From positions 3,224,001-3,288,000 of the forward strand of contig OZ220747.1 in NCBI GenBank assembly GCA_965117015.1: a stretch of 64,000 bases of DNA, in the 5' to 3' direction. The position numbers and the translations under genes are program-made. Below, in pieces: positions 1 through 8,317 of this stretch. A model generated the notes under the pieces. That model searched no databases and had not been told where the DNA came from. It was given only the letters and a program-made list of their open reading frames with translations. Each line of letters begins with the position of its first letter. Positions within the stretch are counted from its first letter, which is position 1. Source of the stretch: Aldehydirespirator sp965117015. GTDB taxonomy: Bacteria; Actinomycetota; Acidimicrobiia; Acidimicrobiales; Aldehydirespiratoraceae.

Positions 1-295
1 TGTCGATGCGGGCCTTGCGCGGGATGGGCAGGTCACCTCGGTTGGCCGGGATCTCCACGCACGCCCCGTCGGTGTCGTAGCGCCAGCCGTGGTACGGGCA
101 CCGCACGCAGTCGCCGACCACCTCGCCGCCCGCCAGCGACCCTCCCCGGTGCACGCACAGGTCGGATTGGGCATTGACGGTGCCGTTGGGGCTGCGCCAC
201 AGCACCAGGTCGTGGCCGTGGACCTTCACCTGCAGGGGCCGGTCGCCGACCTGCTGGCCGAACTCGACGGCGTACCAGTGGTTCTTGATGAGCAT
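1..295 (-). CDS. Rieske [2Fe-2S] oxygenase, N-terminal part (cut by window edge)
   Basis: The visible 98 residues are the start of a Rieske-type non-heme iron oxygenase large subunit. The cluster motif is complete: C47-x-H49, sixteen residues, then C66-x2-H69 followed by GW. The N-terminus (MLIKNHWYAVEF) is typical of ring-hydroxylating or O-demethylating monooxygenases of the vanillate demethylase/pheophorbide oxygenase type, which insert oxygen into an aromatic or macrocyclic substrate using electrons from a reductase. The catalytic iron domain lies beyond the left edge, so the substrate class cannot be read. It lies 21 bp downstream of the RCC-reductase-like gene on the same strand and is probably co-transcribed with it. 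Confidence 0.85.
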   Translation of the reverse strand, partial: MLIKNHWYAVEFGQQVGDRPLQVKVHGHDLVLWRSPNGTVNAQSDLCVHRGGSLAGGEVVGDCVRCPYHGWRYDTDGACVEIPANRGDLPIPRKARID

Positions 296-316
296 GGGGA
301 GCCTCCCTGTGTGCTC

Positions 317-1129
317 TCAGCTCGGTCGGGGCAGCACCCGGTCGCCGCCCCACAGGGCCCGCACCAGGCGGTCGGTCATCTCGGGGCCGAAGAACCGCAC
401 CCCCATCACGTTGGCCGGGTCGCGCTCGGCGATGGTGCGCCGCCGGGCCAGGTCGTCGGCGGCCAGCTGTTCACGGCGCTCGACGGGCACGGGCTCGGCC
501 TCGTCCACCCAGCGCAGCCACTGGTCCACCCGGCGGTGGGCCAGCCCGCGCACCTGCTCCAGCCGGGCCTCGTCGTGGGTGATCCCCGGGGTGGTGAAGC
601 ACACCGCGGTATGGCTGAGGGCCTGGCGGATGTAGAGCTCGCGGGAGGTGAACGTCGACAGACCCGGGTCGGCTCGCAGCTCCAGGAACTCCTCATTGAG
701 CGGCTCCCAGTACTTGTCGAGCGCGGCGGTGTCGAGCATGAGGTCCGTGCGGGGGTTGAAGTCGATGTAGAACCACAGGTCGGGCAGGGTGCCCCAGGCG
801 ATCCCGAGGTGGGGCACGTCGATGTGGGGGCCGAGCCAGGCGGTGACGTGCATGTTGGTGAACCCCAGCGGCGGGTTGCCGATCCACGAGTGGATCAACC
901 AGTCGATCTCGGGTCCGGCGTAGGCCGCCAGCCGCCCCGCGGGGTACTCGGCCTCGCCCCGGTACGACTCCAGGTCGTCGGTGCTGGGATCGCGGGCCAG
1001 CTCGAAGCGGGACTGGAGCTTGGCCATGATCTCGCCGGTGATCGACCACAGCCGGTCGAGCGTCGCCGTGGCGTCGGTCGGACCTGCCTGATCGAAAATG
1101 TCCTGGACGCCCTTCAACGTCTCGCGCAT
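317..1129 (-). CDS. red chlorophyll catabolite reductase-like protein (tentative)
   Basis: A 270-residue soluble protein. The segment around residues 118-165 (a FIDFNPRTDLML-type strand, then a Y/W-rich helix) and the following SRELYIRQALSHTA stretch resemble plant red chlorophyll catabolite reductase, a member of the ferredoxin-dependent bilin reductase fold that reduces an opened tetrapyrrole. This is recognised by pattern only; an unrelated hypothetical family is possible. It is the first gene of a leftward pair with the Rieske oxygenase, an arrangement that recalls the plant PAO/RCCR pair. The ATG at 1129 begins the conserved helix. Its promoter region, shared with the divergent lyase gene, contains a palindrome matching one near the IclR gene. 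Confidence 0.5.
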   Translation of the reverse strand: MRETLKGVQDIFDQAGPTDATATLDRLWSITGEIMAKLQSRFELARDPSTDDLESYRGEAEYPAGRLAAYAGPEIDWLIHSWIGNPPLGFTNMHVTAWLGPHIDVPHLGIAWGTLPDLWFYIDFNPRTDLMLDTAALDKYWEPLNEEFLELRADPGLSTFTSRELYIRQALSHTAVCFTTPGITHDEARLEQVRGLAHRRVDQWLRWVDEAEPVPVERREQLAADDLARRRTIAERDPANVMGVRFFGPEMTDRLVRALWGGDRVLPRPS

Positions 1130-1156
1130 GGATTCTCCGGCCGTCTAGGCAGCTAG

Positions 1157-1182
1157 TGTTCCGTCAACAGGAACAGCGTTTC
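1157..1182. promoter_or_regulatory. candidate IclR-family operator
   Basis: Two overlapping palindromes lie in the 127-bp divergent intergenic region: TGTTCC-N7-GGAACA at 1157-1175 and GGAAC-AGC-GTTTC at 1170-1182. The second shares the core AACAGCGTTYCG with 4837-4849, beside the IclR gene. Its GRAAC-N3-GTTYC shape is typical of IclR-family operators. Binding is inferred. Confidence 0.45.
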
Positions 1183-1256
1183 GTTCTACTGACAGTATGG
1201 GCGAGCCCCCACCAGCGTCAACCTCCTGAAGCAGGCCGCGAGGAGCCGGTACCGCT

Positions 1257-2081
1257 ATGACCCGCACCACCCTGTACGTTCCCGGCGACACCCCGGAGCG
1301 CTTCGACAAGGCCCTGGCCTCGGGGGCCGACGCAGTCATCTGCGATCTGGAGGACGCGGTGGCCGAGACGGCCAAGCCGGCCGCCCGGGAGGCGGTGGAA
1401 GGCTGGCTGCGGGCCAACTCCGGCGCGCCGGTGTGGGTGCGGGTCAACAACCGCCCCGACCTGCTCGACACCGACGCCGCCATGATCCGGTCGCTGGTGG
1501 CCGACGGCGTCGACCTAGCCGGGGTGGTCGTGCCCAAGGCCGACCCCGACGCCTGCGCCACCGACTTCGGTGGATGCCCGGTCATGGCCCTCATCGAGTC
1601 GGCCGAGGGCGTGTTCAAGGTGTACGAGGTCGCCTCGGTTCCCGGGGTGGTGCGCCTGGCCCTGGGCGAGGCCGACCTGGCCGCCGACATGGGCATGATG
1701 CCCTCGCCCGACGGTTTGGAGATGTGGCCCATCCGCACCCGGGTGGTGGTGGCGTCGGTGGGCGTCGGGCTGATCGCGCCATGCGGGCCGGTGTTCACCG
1801 ACCTCGACGACGCCGAGGGCCTGGCGGCCACCAGCGAGTCGCTGCGCCGCCTCGGCTTCGGCGGCCGGTCGGTGATCCACCCCAAGCAGGTGGCCACGGT
1901 CAACGCGGCCTTCACCCCGTCTGCGGACGAGGTCGCCCACGCCGAGGCCGTGATGGCCGCGCTGGAGGCGGCCGAAGCCGAGGGACGGGGTGTGGCCCTA
2001 CTGGACGGCCAGTTCATCGACGCCGCAGTGATACGTCAGGCCCGCTCAGTACTCGCCCGCGTCCCCGACCGCTCCCCGTAG
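1257..2081 (+). CDS. HpcH/HpaI aldolase/citrate lyase family (CitE-like CoA-ester lyase)
   Basis: This 274-residue protein has the CitE/malyl-CoA lyase fold. It opens with RTTLYVPGDTPERFDKAL, followed by the DLEDAV motif (Mg/CoA site), a VRVNN strand, ALIESAEGV with the metal-binding glutamate, and LALGEADLAADMG with the second acidic ligand. Members cleave 3-hydroxyacyl-CoA esters such as malyl- or citramalyl-CoA to acetyl-CoA or pyruvate plus an oxoacid. Together with two CoA-transferases and an HMG-CoA-lyase-like gene nearby it probably acts late in the catabolic route, splitting a CoA-activated acid. The exact substrate cannot be read from sequence. It is transcribed divergently from the RCCR-like gene over a shared operator region. 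Confidence 0.85.
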   Translation: MTRTTLYVPGDTPERFDKALASGADAVICDLEDAVAETAKPAAREAVEGWLRANSGAPVWVRVNNRPDLLDTDAAMIRSLVADGVDLAGVVVPKADPDACATDFGGCPVMALIESAEGVFKVYEVASVPGVVRLALGEADLAADMGMMPSPDGLEMWPIRTRVVVASVGVGLIAPCGPVFTDLDDAEGLAATSESLRRLGFGGRSVIHPKQVATVNAAFTPSADEVAHAEAVMAALEAAEAEGRGVALLDGQFIDAAVIRQARSVLARVPDRSP

Positions 2082-2094
2082 GGGGTGCTGGAGC

Positions 2095-2285
2095 GAATTG
2101 GCAGCGTCATGCACGCTATCCGTGCGTCCTGCTGCCAATTCGGCCCACACACCGGCCCCCAAAGCGAATTGGCAGCGGAGGACTCCCATATGGGCACTGA
2201 CCGCTGCCAATTCGCGCGGCTAGGTGACCCTTCGGGCGAACTGGCAGCGGAGGACTCCCATATGGGCACTGACCGCTGCCAATTC
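2095..2285. repeat. three hairpins sharing GAATTGGCAGC arms; likely bidirectional terminator
   Basis: The gap between two convergent genes holds three inverted repeats, at 2095-2141, 2166-2213 and 2238-2285, each with arms GAATTGGCAG(C) and GCTGCCAATTC (one arm of the third reads GAACTGG). The second and third are near-identical tandem copies with a 72-bp period. The position suggests termination from both sides; the copy number suggests a REP-like dispersed element. Confidence 0.7.
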
Positions 2286-2291
2286 GCGCGG

Positions 2292-3935
2292 CTAGGTGGT
2301 GAGGTCCGGCTGGGCCAGCACGGCGGCTGCGGCTAGGGAACGGCCGCCGACCAGGTCGGTGTCCCTGGACACCTCGCGGTTGACGGCGCGGCCGGGATGC
2401 AGGGTCCCAAGAAGTAGGCCGTCATCGGGCCCGGCGACCGTGCACACCGGCGCGTTGATGGTGCCGTCGAAGGGGCTCGACCGGCGGGGATTCCACAGCG
2501 AGTCGGCTGGAGGGTCGAGCAGAATGGTGGCCGCCAGCGACCCCGGCGGTGCGCAGGCGACCAGGCTGACCCGGTTCTCGGCGGCCCGCTCCACCAGGCC
2601 TAGATCGCACTCCCACCGGTGCTCAGGCTGCCAGCACACCGCCACCAAGTGGGCGCCGGCCACTGCGGCCAGCCGGATGGTCTCGGGGTGGCGGTGGTCG
2701 TCGCCCACGATCACGGCCATATCGCCGAACGGCGTCCGGTAGAGGCCGACCCCCTCCCCCAGCCGGGTGACGTCCGGATGACGGCCGCTGCGGTGGATCT
2801 GGGCCTGCTCGTGAACTAGCCCCGCGGCCGTCCACACCTGGCCCACGTGCTGTCCGTCGCGCTTGGCGGTGGTGACCACCAGCACTCCGGCGGGGATGCC
2901 GTCGGGCACGGGAGTCAACTCGGGCAGCACAACCAACCGGGCGCCTGCGTCGAAAGCCTCGCCGATCAGTTCCTGGTCCTGCAGAGCCTCTGAGATCGGC
3001 GCCGATTTCTGCGGAGCCTCTGAGATGAGCGCCGGGCGCTGTTGTGCTCCGGGCACGCAGGCGACCGTCACGCTGGACATCGCCGCCGGGGCCGGGACAG
3101 CGGTGTCGGACCTCGCCAGCGGGCCGTACACCCGGGGCCTGCGACCTTCCAGCCGCTGAGGCCGGACCCGAGACAGGTCGATGTCGGCAGCCACCACCGC
3201 CTCGCCGGTCGGTGAGGCCTTGGCCACCACCGTGCCGTCGGGGTCGACGATCTGGCTCTCGCCCGCGCCCTCGAGGGCCTCGGCGGGAACCCCGAGCGCC
3301 TCGGCGAACTCCTCTGCCCGCCCGTCCGGCAGCAGTGAGCCGACTTTGTTGGCCGCCGCCACCCACACCCCGTTCTCAGCGGCCCGCACCGGGACGTGCA
3401 GGCTGGCCTCGTCGCGGGCGAAGGAGTTGAGGCTGTTGCACAGCAGCCGGGCTCCGCTCACGGCCAGGGCGCGGGGCGTCTCGAAGGTCACGCCGTCCAT
3501 GCAGGCGTAGAGCCCGACCGGCCCGAAGGCGGTGCCGGCCACCGCGGCGGGTCTCTCCCCCGCGCTCAGATAGGCCCGCTCGTTGCCCATGAGCATCTGC
3601 TTGTCGGCGGTCGCCGTGATCTCGCCGTCGGGGTCGATCAGCACGCTGGTGACCGTCACCCGGCCACCGATTCGGGGCACAGTCACCGCCAGAGCCGCGT
3701 ACATACGGTGGTGGGCGACCCGCCGGGCCAGCGTGCCAATCCAGTCGCCGTCCAGCGGCACGGCCACCTCCCGGCAGTGCTCCGGGCCGTCGTACACCGA
3801 TAGGTGGTTGCAGAACTCGGGCAGCACGACCAACTCGGCGCCCGTGGCCGCAGCCTCATCGAGCATCCGCACGCACGTAGCCAGGTTGGCATCGAGATCA
3901 GTGCCCACTGCGAACTGCGCGGCGGCCACCCGCAA
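2292..3935 (-). CDS. tandem carbon-nitrogen hydrolase (nitrilase superfamily), second domain degenerate
   Basis: The protein contains two nitrilase-superfamily domains. The first has the full Glu-Lys-Cys triad: E in VVLPEFCNHL, K in ADKQMLMGNE and C in LYACMDGVTFE. It should hydrolyse an amide or nitrile C-N bond. The second repeats VVLPEL, but the lysine region reads EQAQIHRSG and the cysteine position reads VIVGDDHRHPE, so it is probably inactive and structural. The frame is open to an ATG at 4016, but that would overlap the IclR gene by 59 bp, so I prefer the TTG at 3935 just before the first strand (LRVAAAQ). It lies directly downstream of iclR on the same strand. Confidence 0.8.
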   Translation of the reverse strand: MRVAAAQFAVGTDLDANLATCVRMLDEAAATGAELVVLPEFCNHLSVYDGPEHCREVAVPLDGDWIGTLARRVAHHRMYAALAVTVPRIGGRVTVTSVLIDPDGEITATADKQMLMGNERAYLSAGERPAAVAGTAFGPVGLYACMDGVTFETPRALAVSGARLLCNSLNSFARDEASLHVPVRAAENGVWVAAANKVGSLLPDGRAEEFAEALGVPAEALEGAGESQIVDPDGTVVAKASPTGEAVVAADIDLSRVRPQRLEGRRPRVYGPLARSDTAVPAPAAMSSVTVACVPGAQQRPALISEAPQKSAPISEALQDQELIGEAFDAGARLVVLPELTPVPDGIPAGVLVVTTAKRDGQHVGQVWTAAGLVHEQAQIHRSGRHPDVTRLGEGVGLYRTPFGDMAVIVGDDHRHPETIRLAAVAGAHLVAVCWQPEHRWECDLGLVERAAENRVSLVACAPPGSLAATILLDPPADSLWNPRRSSPFDGTINAPVCTVAGPDDGLLLGTLHPGRAVNREVSRDTDLVGGRSLAAAAVLAQPDLTT

Positions 3936-3957
3936 GTGGTCCCGCGCCCCGTCGGAG

Positions 3958-4773
3958 TCAGGCAAGGGGCTGGGCGCCGAGCTTGGCCGAGAGCGCCCGG
4001 GTGGCCTCCACCACACCGGCGGAGGCGGGCCCGATCTTGCTGCGGAACCGGTAGATCGGCCCGCACACGCTGATGACGGCCACCGGCTCTCCGTTGTGGT
4101 CGAGGATCGGGGCGGCCACCGAGCCGGCGTCGTGCTGCCGCTCGCCGAAGGACAGCGCGAAGCCCTGGGCGCGGATGCCCTCCAGTTCGGCCCTCAGGTC
4201 GTCAACCGAGACGACGGTGGCGTCGGTCAGGGCGTCCAGCGGGTTGTCGGCCAGGTAGCGGTCGACGGCGGCATCGGTGAGCCAGGCCAGGAACGCCTTG
4301 GACGAGGCGCCGGCGTGCAGCGGGAAGGACCCTCCGATGGGCACGGTCATCTTCACCTCGCGGGGTGGGGTGATCTGGTCGACGTACACCCGGCGGTCGC
4401 CGTAGCGGACCGACAGGGTGGCGGTCTCGTCGGTCTCGGCGCTGAGGCGCCGCATCTCGTCGATGGCCAGGGTCCGCACGTCGAGCTGGTCGCGGTAGGC
4501 GGCAGCCAGCTCCATCACCGCCGGTCCCAGCCCGTAGCGGCGGCTGCGGGGATCGGCGATCAGGAGGCTGCGCTCGCACAGCGAGGCCAGGATCCGGTGC
4601 ACCACCGCCTTGGACACGCCGAGCTCCCGCGAGATCTCAGTCACTCCGAGCGTGCCCGACGACCGCGAGAACAGGAACAACACCTCCACCGCCCTGTCGA
4701 TGGCGGCCACGCTGCGGCCCGAGCCGGAGGCTTGGCCGGGCTCCGCTGACGGTTCGCTCACGGGAGTGTCCAT
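3958..4773 (-). CDS. IclR family transcriptional regulator
   Basis: A 271-residue protein with an N-terminal winged helix (AIDRAVEVLFLFSR, then EISRELGVSKAVVHRILASL) and a C-terminal effector-binding domain, including the usual HAGASSKAFLAWL stretch. IclR proteins are dimeric ligand-responsive regulators, often of aromatic or organic-acid catabolism. The ATG at 4773 is chosen because upstream residues in the frame are not family-like and would run into the divergent CoA-transferase gene. It probably controls the flanking catabolic genes and its own promoter through the palindromes at 4808-4849 and 1157-1182. The inducer is unknown. Confidence 0.92.
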   Translation of the reverse strand: MDTPVSEPSAEPGQASGSGRSVAAIDRAVEVLFLFSRSSGTLGVTEISRELGVSKAVVHRILASLCERSLLIADPRSRRYGLGPAVMELAAAYRDQLDVRTLAIDEMRRLSAETDETATLSVRYGDRRVYVDQITPPREVKMTVPIGGSFPLHAGASSKAFLAWLTDAAVDRYLADNPLDALTDATVVSVDDLRAELEGIRAQGFALSFGERQHDAGSVAAPILDHNGEPVAVISVCGPIYRFRSKIGPASAGVVEATRALSAKLGAQPLA

Positions 4774-4807
4774 ATCGCTCGACTGGTTGCCATCAAGGGT
4801 TTCGATG

Positions 4808-4849
4808 AGGAACACTAGCCCCGTGTTCCTTTGGGAGAAACAGCGTTCC
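4808..4849. promoter_or_regulatory. candidate IclR operators between iclR and the CoA-transferase operon
   Basis: A perfect 8-bp inverted repeat, AGGAACAC-N7-GTGTTCCT, spans 4808-4830. Next to it GAAAC-AGC-GTTCC spans 4837-4849 and ends 2 bp before the ATG at 4852, where bound regulator would block translation signals or transcription. The second palindrome matches 1170-1182. Assignment to the adjacent IclR protein is inferred from position and symmetry. Confidence 0.5.
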
Positions 4850-4851
4850 GC

Positions 4852-6042
4852 ATGAGCGGCCCCCTGTCGGACCTGCGGGTGATCGATGCCTCCACCGTGC
4901 TGGCCGGGCCGCTGATCGGCCAGATCATGGCCGACTTCGGCGCCGACGTGATCAAGGTCGAGCACCCCAAGAAGGGCGACAGCCTGCGGAACCACGGCCC
5001 CCACCGGGACGGCCACGGGCTGTGGTTCAAGATGGTGGGCCGCAACAAGCGCTGCGTGGGCTTGGACCTGAGCCATCCCGACGGCGCCGAGATCTTCCTC
5101 GACCTGGTCGCCGGGGCCGACGTGGTGATCGAGAACTTCCGGCCGGGCACGCTCGAGCGCTGGGGGCTGGGCTGGGACGTCCTCTCCGAGCGCCGCCCGG
5201 GCCTGGTGCTGTGCCGGGTCACCGGCTTCGGCCAGGCCGGCCCCTACGCCCGGCGGCCGGCGTTCGGGACGCTGATCGAGGCCATGAGCGGCTTCGCCCA
5301 CATGACGGGCCCAGCCGACGGGCCCCCCACCCTGCCCCCGTTCGGCCTAGCCGACAGCGTGGCGGGCATCAGCGGGGTGGCTGCGGTGATGATGGCCCTG
5401 CATCATCGCGGCGCCACCGGCGAGGGTCAGGTGGTCGACCTGGCCATCCTGGAGCCGCTGGCGATGGCCCTCGGCCCCCACATCGTGGAGTGGGACCAGA
5501 CCGGCCGCGTCGCCGCTCGCTCCGGGAACCGCTCGGCCAACAACGCCCCCCGCAACACCTACCGCACCGCCGACGGTCGTTGGGTGGCCGTGTCGAGCAG
5601 CGCCGACTCGGTGGCCGTCCGCACGATGGAGCTGGTCGGCCGGGGCGATCTGGCCTGCGAGCCGTGGTTCTCGTCGGGTGCGGGCCGCGCCGGCCACGCC
5701 GACGAGATCGATGAGGCGGTGGCGTCGTGGATCGGCGCCCGGCCGCTGGCCGAGGTGGTCGAGGCGTTCGCCGAGGCTGAGGTGGCGCTGGCCCCGGTGT
5801 ACGACGCCGCCCAGTACGTGAGCGATCCCCAGGTGCAGGCCCGGGGCGCGGTCGCCGAAGTCGAGGACCCCGACCTTGGAACGATCCAGATGCAGAACCT
5901 GCTCTTCGGCCTGTCGGCCACGCCGGGGGCGGTCCGCCACACCGGGCGGGCACTGGGTGCCGACACCGACGAGGTGCTGGCCGAGGCCGGGGTGAGCGCC
6001 GACCGGGTCGGTGACCTGCGAGCCGCCGGAGTAGTGGCGTGA
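4852..6042 (+). CDS. class III CoA-transferase (CaiB/BaiF family)
   Basis: A 396-residue class III CoA-transferase. Family hallmarks are SDLRVIDASTVLAGP at the N-terminus, GADVIKVEHP, ENFRPGTLERWGL, TGFGQAGPYARRPAFG and the segment around ADSVAGISG that should carry the catalytic aspartate. The enzyme moves CoA from a donor thioester onto a carboxylic acid. The ATG at 4852 is used; a TTG at 4831 would add residues across the operator. It begins a tightly overlapped operon (GTGA and ATGA junctions) with a cyclase, MmgE/PrpD and an amidohydrolase, so it probably activates an acid produced in that pathway. Confidence 0.9.
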   Translation: MSGPLSDLRVIDASTVLAGPLIGQIMADFGADVIKVEHPKKGDSLRNHGPHRDGHGLWFKMVGRNKRCVGLDLSHPDGAEIFLDLVAGADVVIENFRPGTLERWGLGWDVLSERRPGLVLCRVTGFGQAGPYARRPAFGTLIEAMSGFAHMTGPADGPPTLPPFGLADSVAGISGVAAVMMALHHRGATGEGQVVDLAILEPLAMALGPHIVEWDQTGRVAARSGNRSANNAPRNTYRTADGRWVAVSSSADSVAVRTMELVGRGDLACEPWFSSGAGRAGHADEIDEAVASWIGARPLAEVVEAFAEAEVALAPVYDAAQYVSDPQVQARGAVAEVEDPDLGTIQMQNLLFGLSATPGAVRHTGRALGADTDEVLAEAGVSADRVGDLRAAGVVA

Positions 6043-6863
6043 GCCCGACTGAGGCGACCCGGGCCGCCGGCCTGATCGAGCGGGTCGCGCAGGCCACCGT
6101 GTACGACCTGGGCCGCCCGATGCGCAACGGGATGGCCCAGTCCCCGAACCATCCGCCCTTCCGCCACTGCCTGGACCGCCGCCACGGCGACCGGGTGCGC
6201 GCCGACGGGGGCTCGGCCGCGGCCGATCTGGTCACCACCGGCTGCCACGTCGGCACCCATGTGGACGCACTGGCCCATGTGAGCCACCAGGGCCGGCTGT
6301 TCGGCGGTGTCGACGCCCGTGAGGCCCAGTCCGGAGGCCGCTTCGACGCTCTGGGCATCGACGAACTGCCCCCCTTCGCCGGCCGGGGCGTGCTGCTGGA
6401 CATCCCGGCCGTGCTGGGTGTGGAGTGCTGCGACGGCGGCCACGAGATCACTGTGGCCGAGCTGGAGGAGGCGGCCGGACGCCAGGGCACCCCGGTGCGG
6501 TCCGGCGACGCCGTGCTGGTGCGCAGCGGATGGGGGGTCCACTTCGACGACGTCGAGCGCTACCAGGGTCTCAGCTCCGGAGTCCCCGGCGTGGGTGAGG
6601 CCGGCGCGCGCTGGCTGGCCGACCGGGGGGCCGTCCTGGTCGGTGCCGACACCCTGGCCTTCGAGCGCATCGCCGCCGGGGCGGGCCATGCGCTGCTGCC
6701 CGCCCACCGGGTGCTGCTGGTGGAGCGGGGCGTCAACATCATCGAGACCATGGACCTTGAGGCGCTGGCCGCGGACGGGGTCCACGAGTTCGTGTTCGTG
6801 CTGGCCCACCTCAACATCGTGGGCGCCACCGGGGCACCGGTCCGGCCCCTGGCTCTGGCATGA
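6039..6863 (+). CDS. cyclase family protein (kynurenine formamidase-like metal hydrolase)
   Basis: A 274-residue member of the cyclase family (PF04199), metal-dependent hydrolases that include bacterial kynurenine formamidase and isatin hydrolase. The signature HVGTHVDALAHV supplies the metal ligands, and a conserved DAVLVRSGWG strand follows. These enzymes hydrolyse amide or lactam bonds of formamides and cyclic compounds. It starts with GTG inside the stop of the CoA-transferase gene (GTGA overlap) and ends in an ATGA overlap with the next gene, so translation is coupled. Substrate unknown; a ring-opening or amide-hydrolysis step suits the neighbours. Confidence 0.85.
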   Translation: MSPTEATRAAGLIERVAQATVYDLGRPMRNGMAQSPNHPPFRHCLDRRHGDRVRADGGSAAADLVTTGCHVGTHVDALAHVSHQGRLFGGVDAREAQSGGRFDALGIDELPPFAGRGVLLDIPAVLGVECCDGGHEITVAELEEAAGRQGTPVRSGDAVLVRSGWGVHFDDVERYQGLSSGVPGVGEAGARWLADRGAVLVGADTLAFERIAAGAGHALLPAHRVLLVERGVNIIETMDLEALAADGVHEFVFVLAHLNIVGATGAPVRPLALA

Positions 6864-8317
6864 GCACCGACGGCCAACCGGGCAGCGACGGCACCGGCGC
6901 GGCGACGGACCCGATCCTGGTCCAGCTGGCCCGGCTGGCCGGCGGCCCGGTGCCGGCGGAGGTCCGGTCCGGCATCCCGGCCCGCATCATCGACATCGTG
7001 GGAATCGCGGTGCGGGCCTGCCCGCTGGACACCTCCCGGGCGGCCACCGAGTTCGCCCTGGCCCAGGAGTCCGGCGCCCAGGCGACCGCCATCGGCGCCG
7101 GCTCGAAGATGGCGGCCGCGGAGGCCGCTTTCGTCAACGGCGTGCTGGCCCATTCTCTCGACTACGACGACACCCACCTCCCGTCGATCCTGCATCCCAG
7201 CGCCTCGGTGGTGCCAGCATCGCTGGCGGTGGCCGAGTGGCGGGGCGCTCCGGGCGCGGCGCTCGTCGACGCGGTGGCCGTCGGCCTGGAGGTGGCGGTG
7301 CGTCTGGGCATGGGTGGCTATGACCATCGGGCCCGCCAGTCGGTGTACTTCGAGCGGGGCCAGCACGCCACCTCGATCTGCGGGGCGGTGGGCTCGGCCG
7401 CGGCCGCGTCCCGACTGCTGGGAGCCGATGCCGAGCGGATCGCCGACGCCATGGGCGTGGCGTGCAGCATGGCCAGCGGGATCATCGAGGCCAACCGGGC
7501 CGGCGGCACCGTCAAGCGGCTCCACTGCGGCTGGGCGGCCAAGGCCGGGGTCACCGCGGCCCAGCTGGCAGTACGGGGCTTCACCGGGCCGCGCACCGCG
7601 GTCGAGGGACGCTTCGGCCTGTTCCAGGCGTTCCTCGGCGCGGAGGCTGACACCGGTGCGGTGACCGCCGACCTGGGGCGGCGGTGGGAGGCCGAGCGCA
7701 TCTTCTACAAGCCGTACCCGGCCAACCACTTCACCCACGCCGCCATCGACGCCGCCATCGGGCTGCGCCGCCGCGGCGTCGGCCCCGACGACGTGGCGTC
7801 GGCCACGCTGGAGGTGGCCCCGCCCACGGTTCGCACCATCGGCGACCCCATCGACGCCAAACGGCAGCCCGAGACGGGATACCTCGCCCAGTTCAGCGGG
7901 CCCTACGCGGTGGCCGCCGGGCTGCTCGGCGGCAACGGCTTGGGGGTGGGCCTGGCCGACTTCAGCGACGACCTGGCCCGCGACCCGGCCCGGCGCAGGC
8001 TGATGGCCCGCATCGACGTGACCGGGGACCCCGGCCTGATGGCGATCTACCCGAGCCAGCTCCCCGCCCGCCTGACCGTCACCACCACCGGCGGCCAGAC
8101 GCTGGTCGAGGAGGTGCTGGCCAACCGGGGTGGTCCCGACGACCCGCTATCGGGAGAGGACCTGGCCACCAAGTACACCGACAACGTCGACGGCCTAGTG
8201 AGCGCAGAGACGGCCCGCTCGGTGCATGACGCCCTCGCCGGCGTGGCCGCCGCGCCCTCCGCGGCGGGCCTGCTGGCCCTGCTGAGCGTCGTTGGAACCG
8301 GTCGGGAGGACCGATGA
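6860..8317 (+). CDS. MmgE/PrpD family protein
   Basis: A 485-residue MmgE/PrpD family protein, related to 2-methylcitrate dehydratase and cis-aconitate decarboxylase. Visible family features include AEAAFVNGVLAHSLDYDDTH, LHPSASVVPASLAVAE, FGLFQAFLG and YKPYPANHFTHAAIDA. Members dehydrate or isomerise tricarboxylic-type acids, though many are uncharacterised. It sits inside the four-gene overlapped operon. Length is normal and no truncation is seen. A dehydration or isomerisation step on a branched dicarboxylate is plausible but inferred. Confidence 0.88.
   Translation: MSTDGQPGSDGTGAATDPILVQLARLAGGPVPAEVRSGIPARIIDIVGIAVRACPLDTSRAATEFALAQESGAQATAIGAGSKMAAAEAAFVNGVLAHSLDYDDTHLPSILHPSASVVPASLAVAEWRGAPGAALVDAVAVGLEVAVRLGMGGYDHRARQSVYFERGQHATSICGAVGSAAAASRLLGADAERIADAMGVACSMASGIIEANRAGGTVKRLHCGWAAKAGVTAAQLAVRGFTGPRTAVEGRFGLFQAFLGAEADTGAVTADLGRRWEAERIFYKPYPANHFTHAAIDAAIGLRRRGVGPDDVASATLEVAPPTVRTIGDPIDAKRQPETGYLAQFSGPYAVAAGLLGGNGLGVGLADFSDDLARDPARRRLMARIDVTGDPGLMAIYPSQLPARLTVTTTGGQTLVEEVLANRGGPDDPLSGEDLATKYTDNVDGLVSAETARSVHDALAGVAAAPSAAGLLALLSVVGTGREDR

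Noticed and set aside
89..1156. Long plus-strand open frame opposite the RCCR-like gene
   Set aside because: It is an antisense shadow in GC-rich DNA. The minus-strand genes have family motifs and this frame has none.
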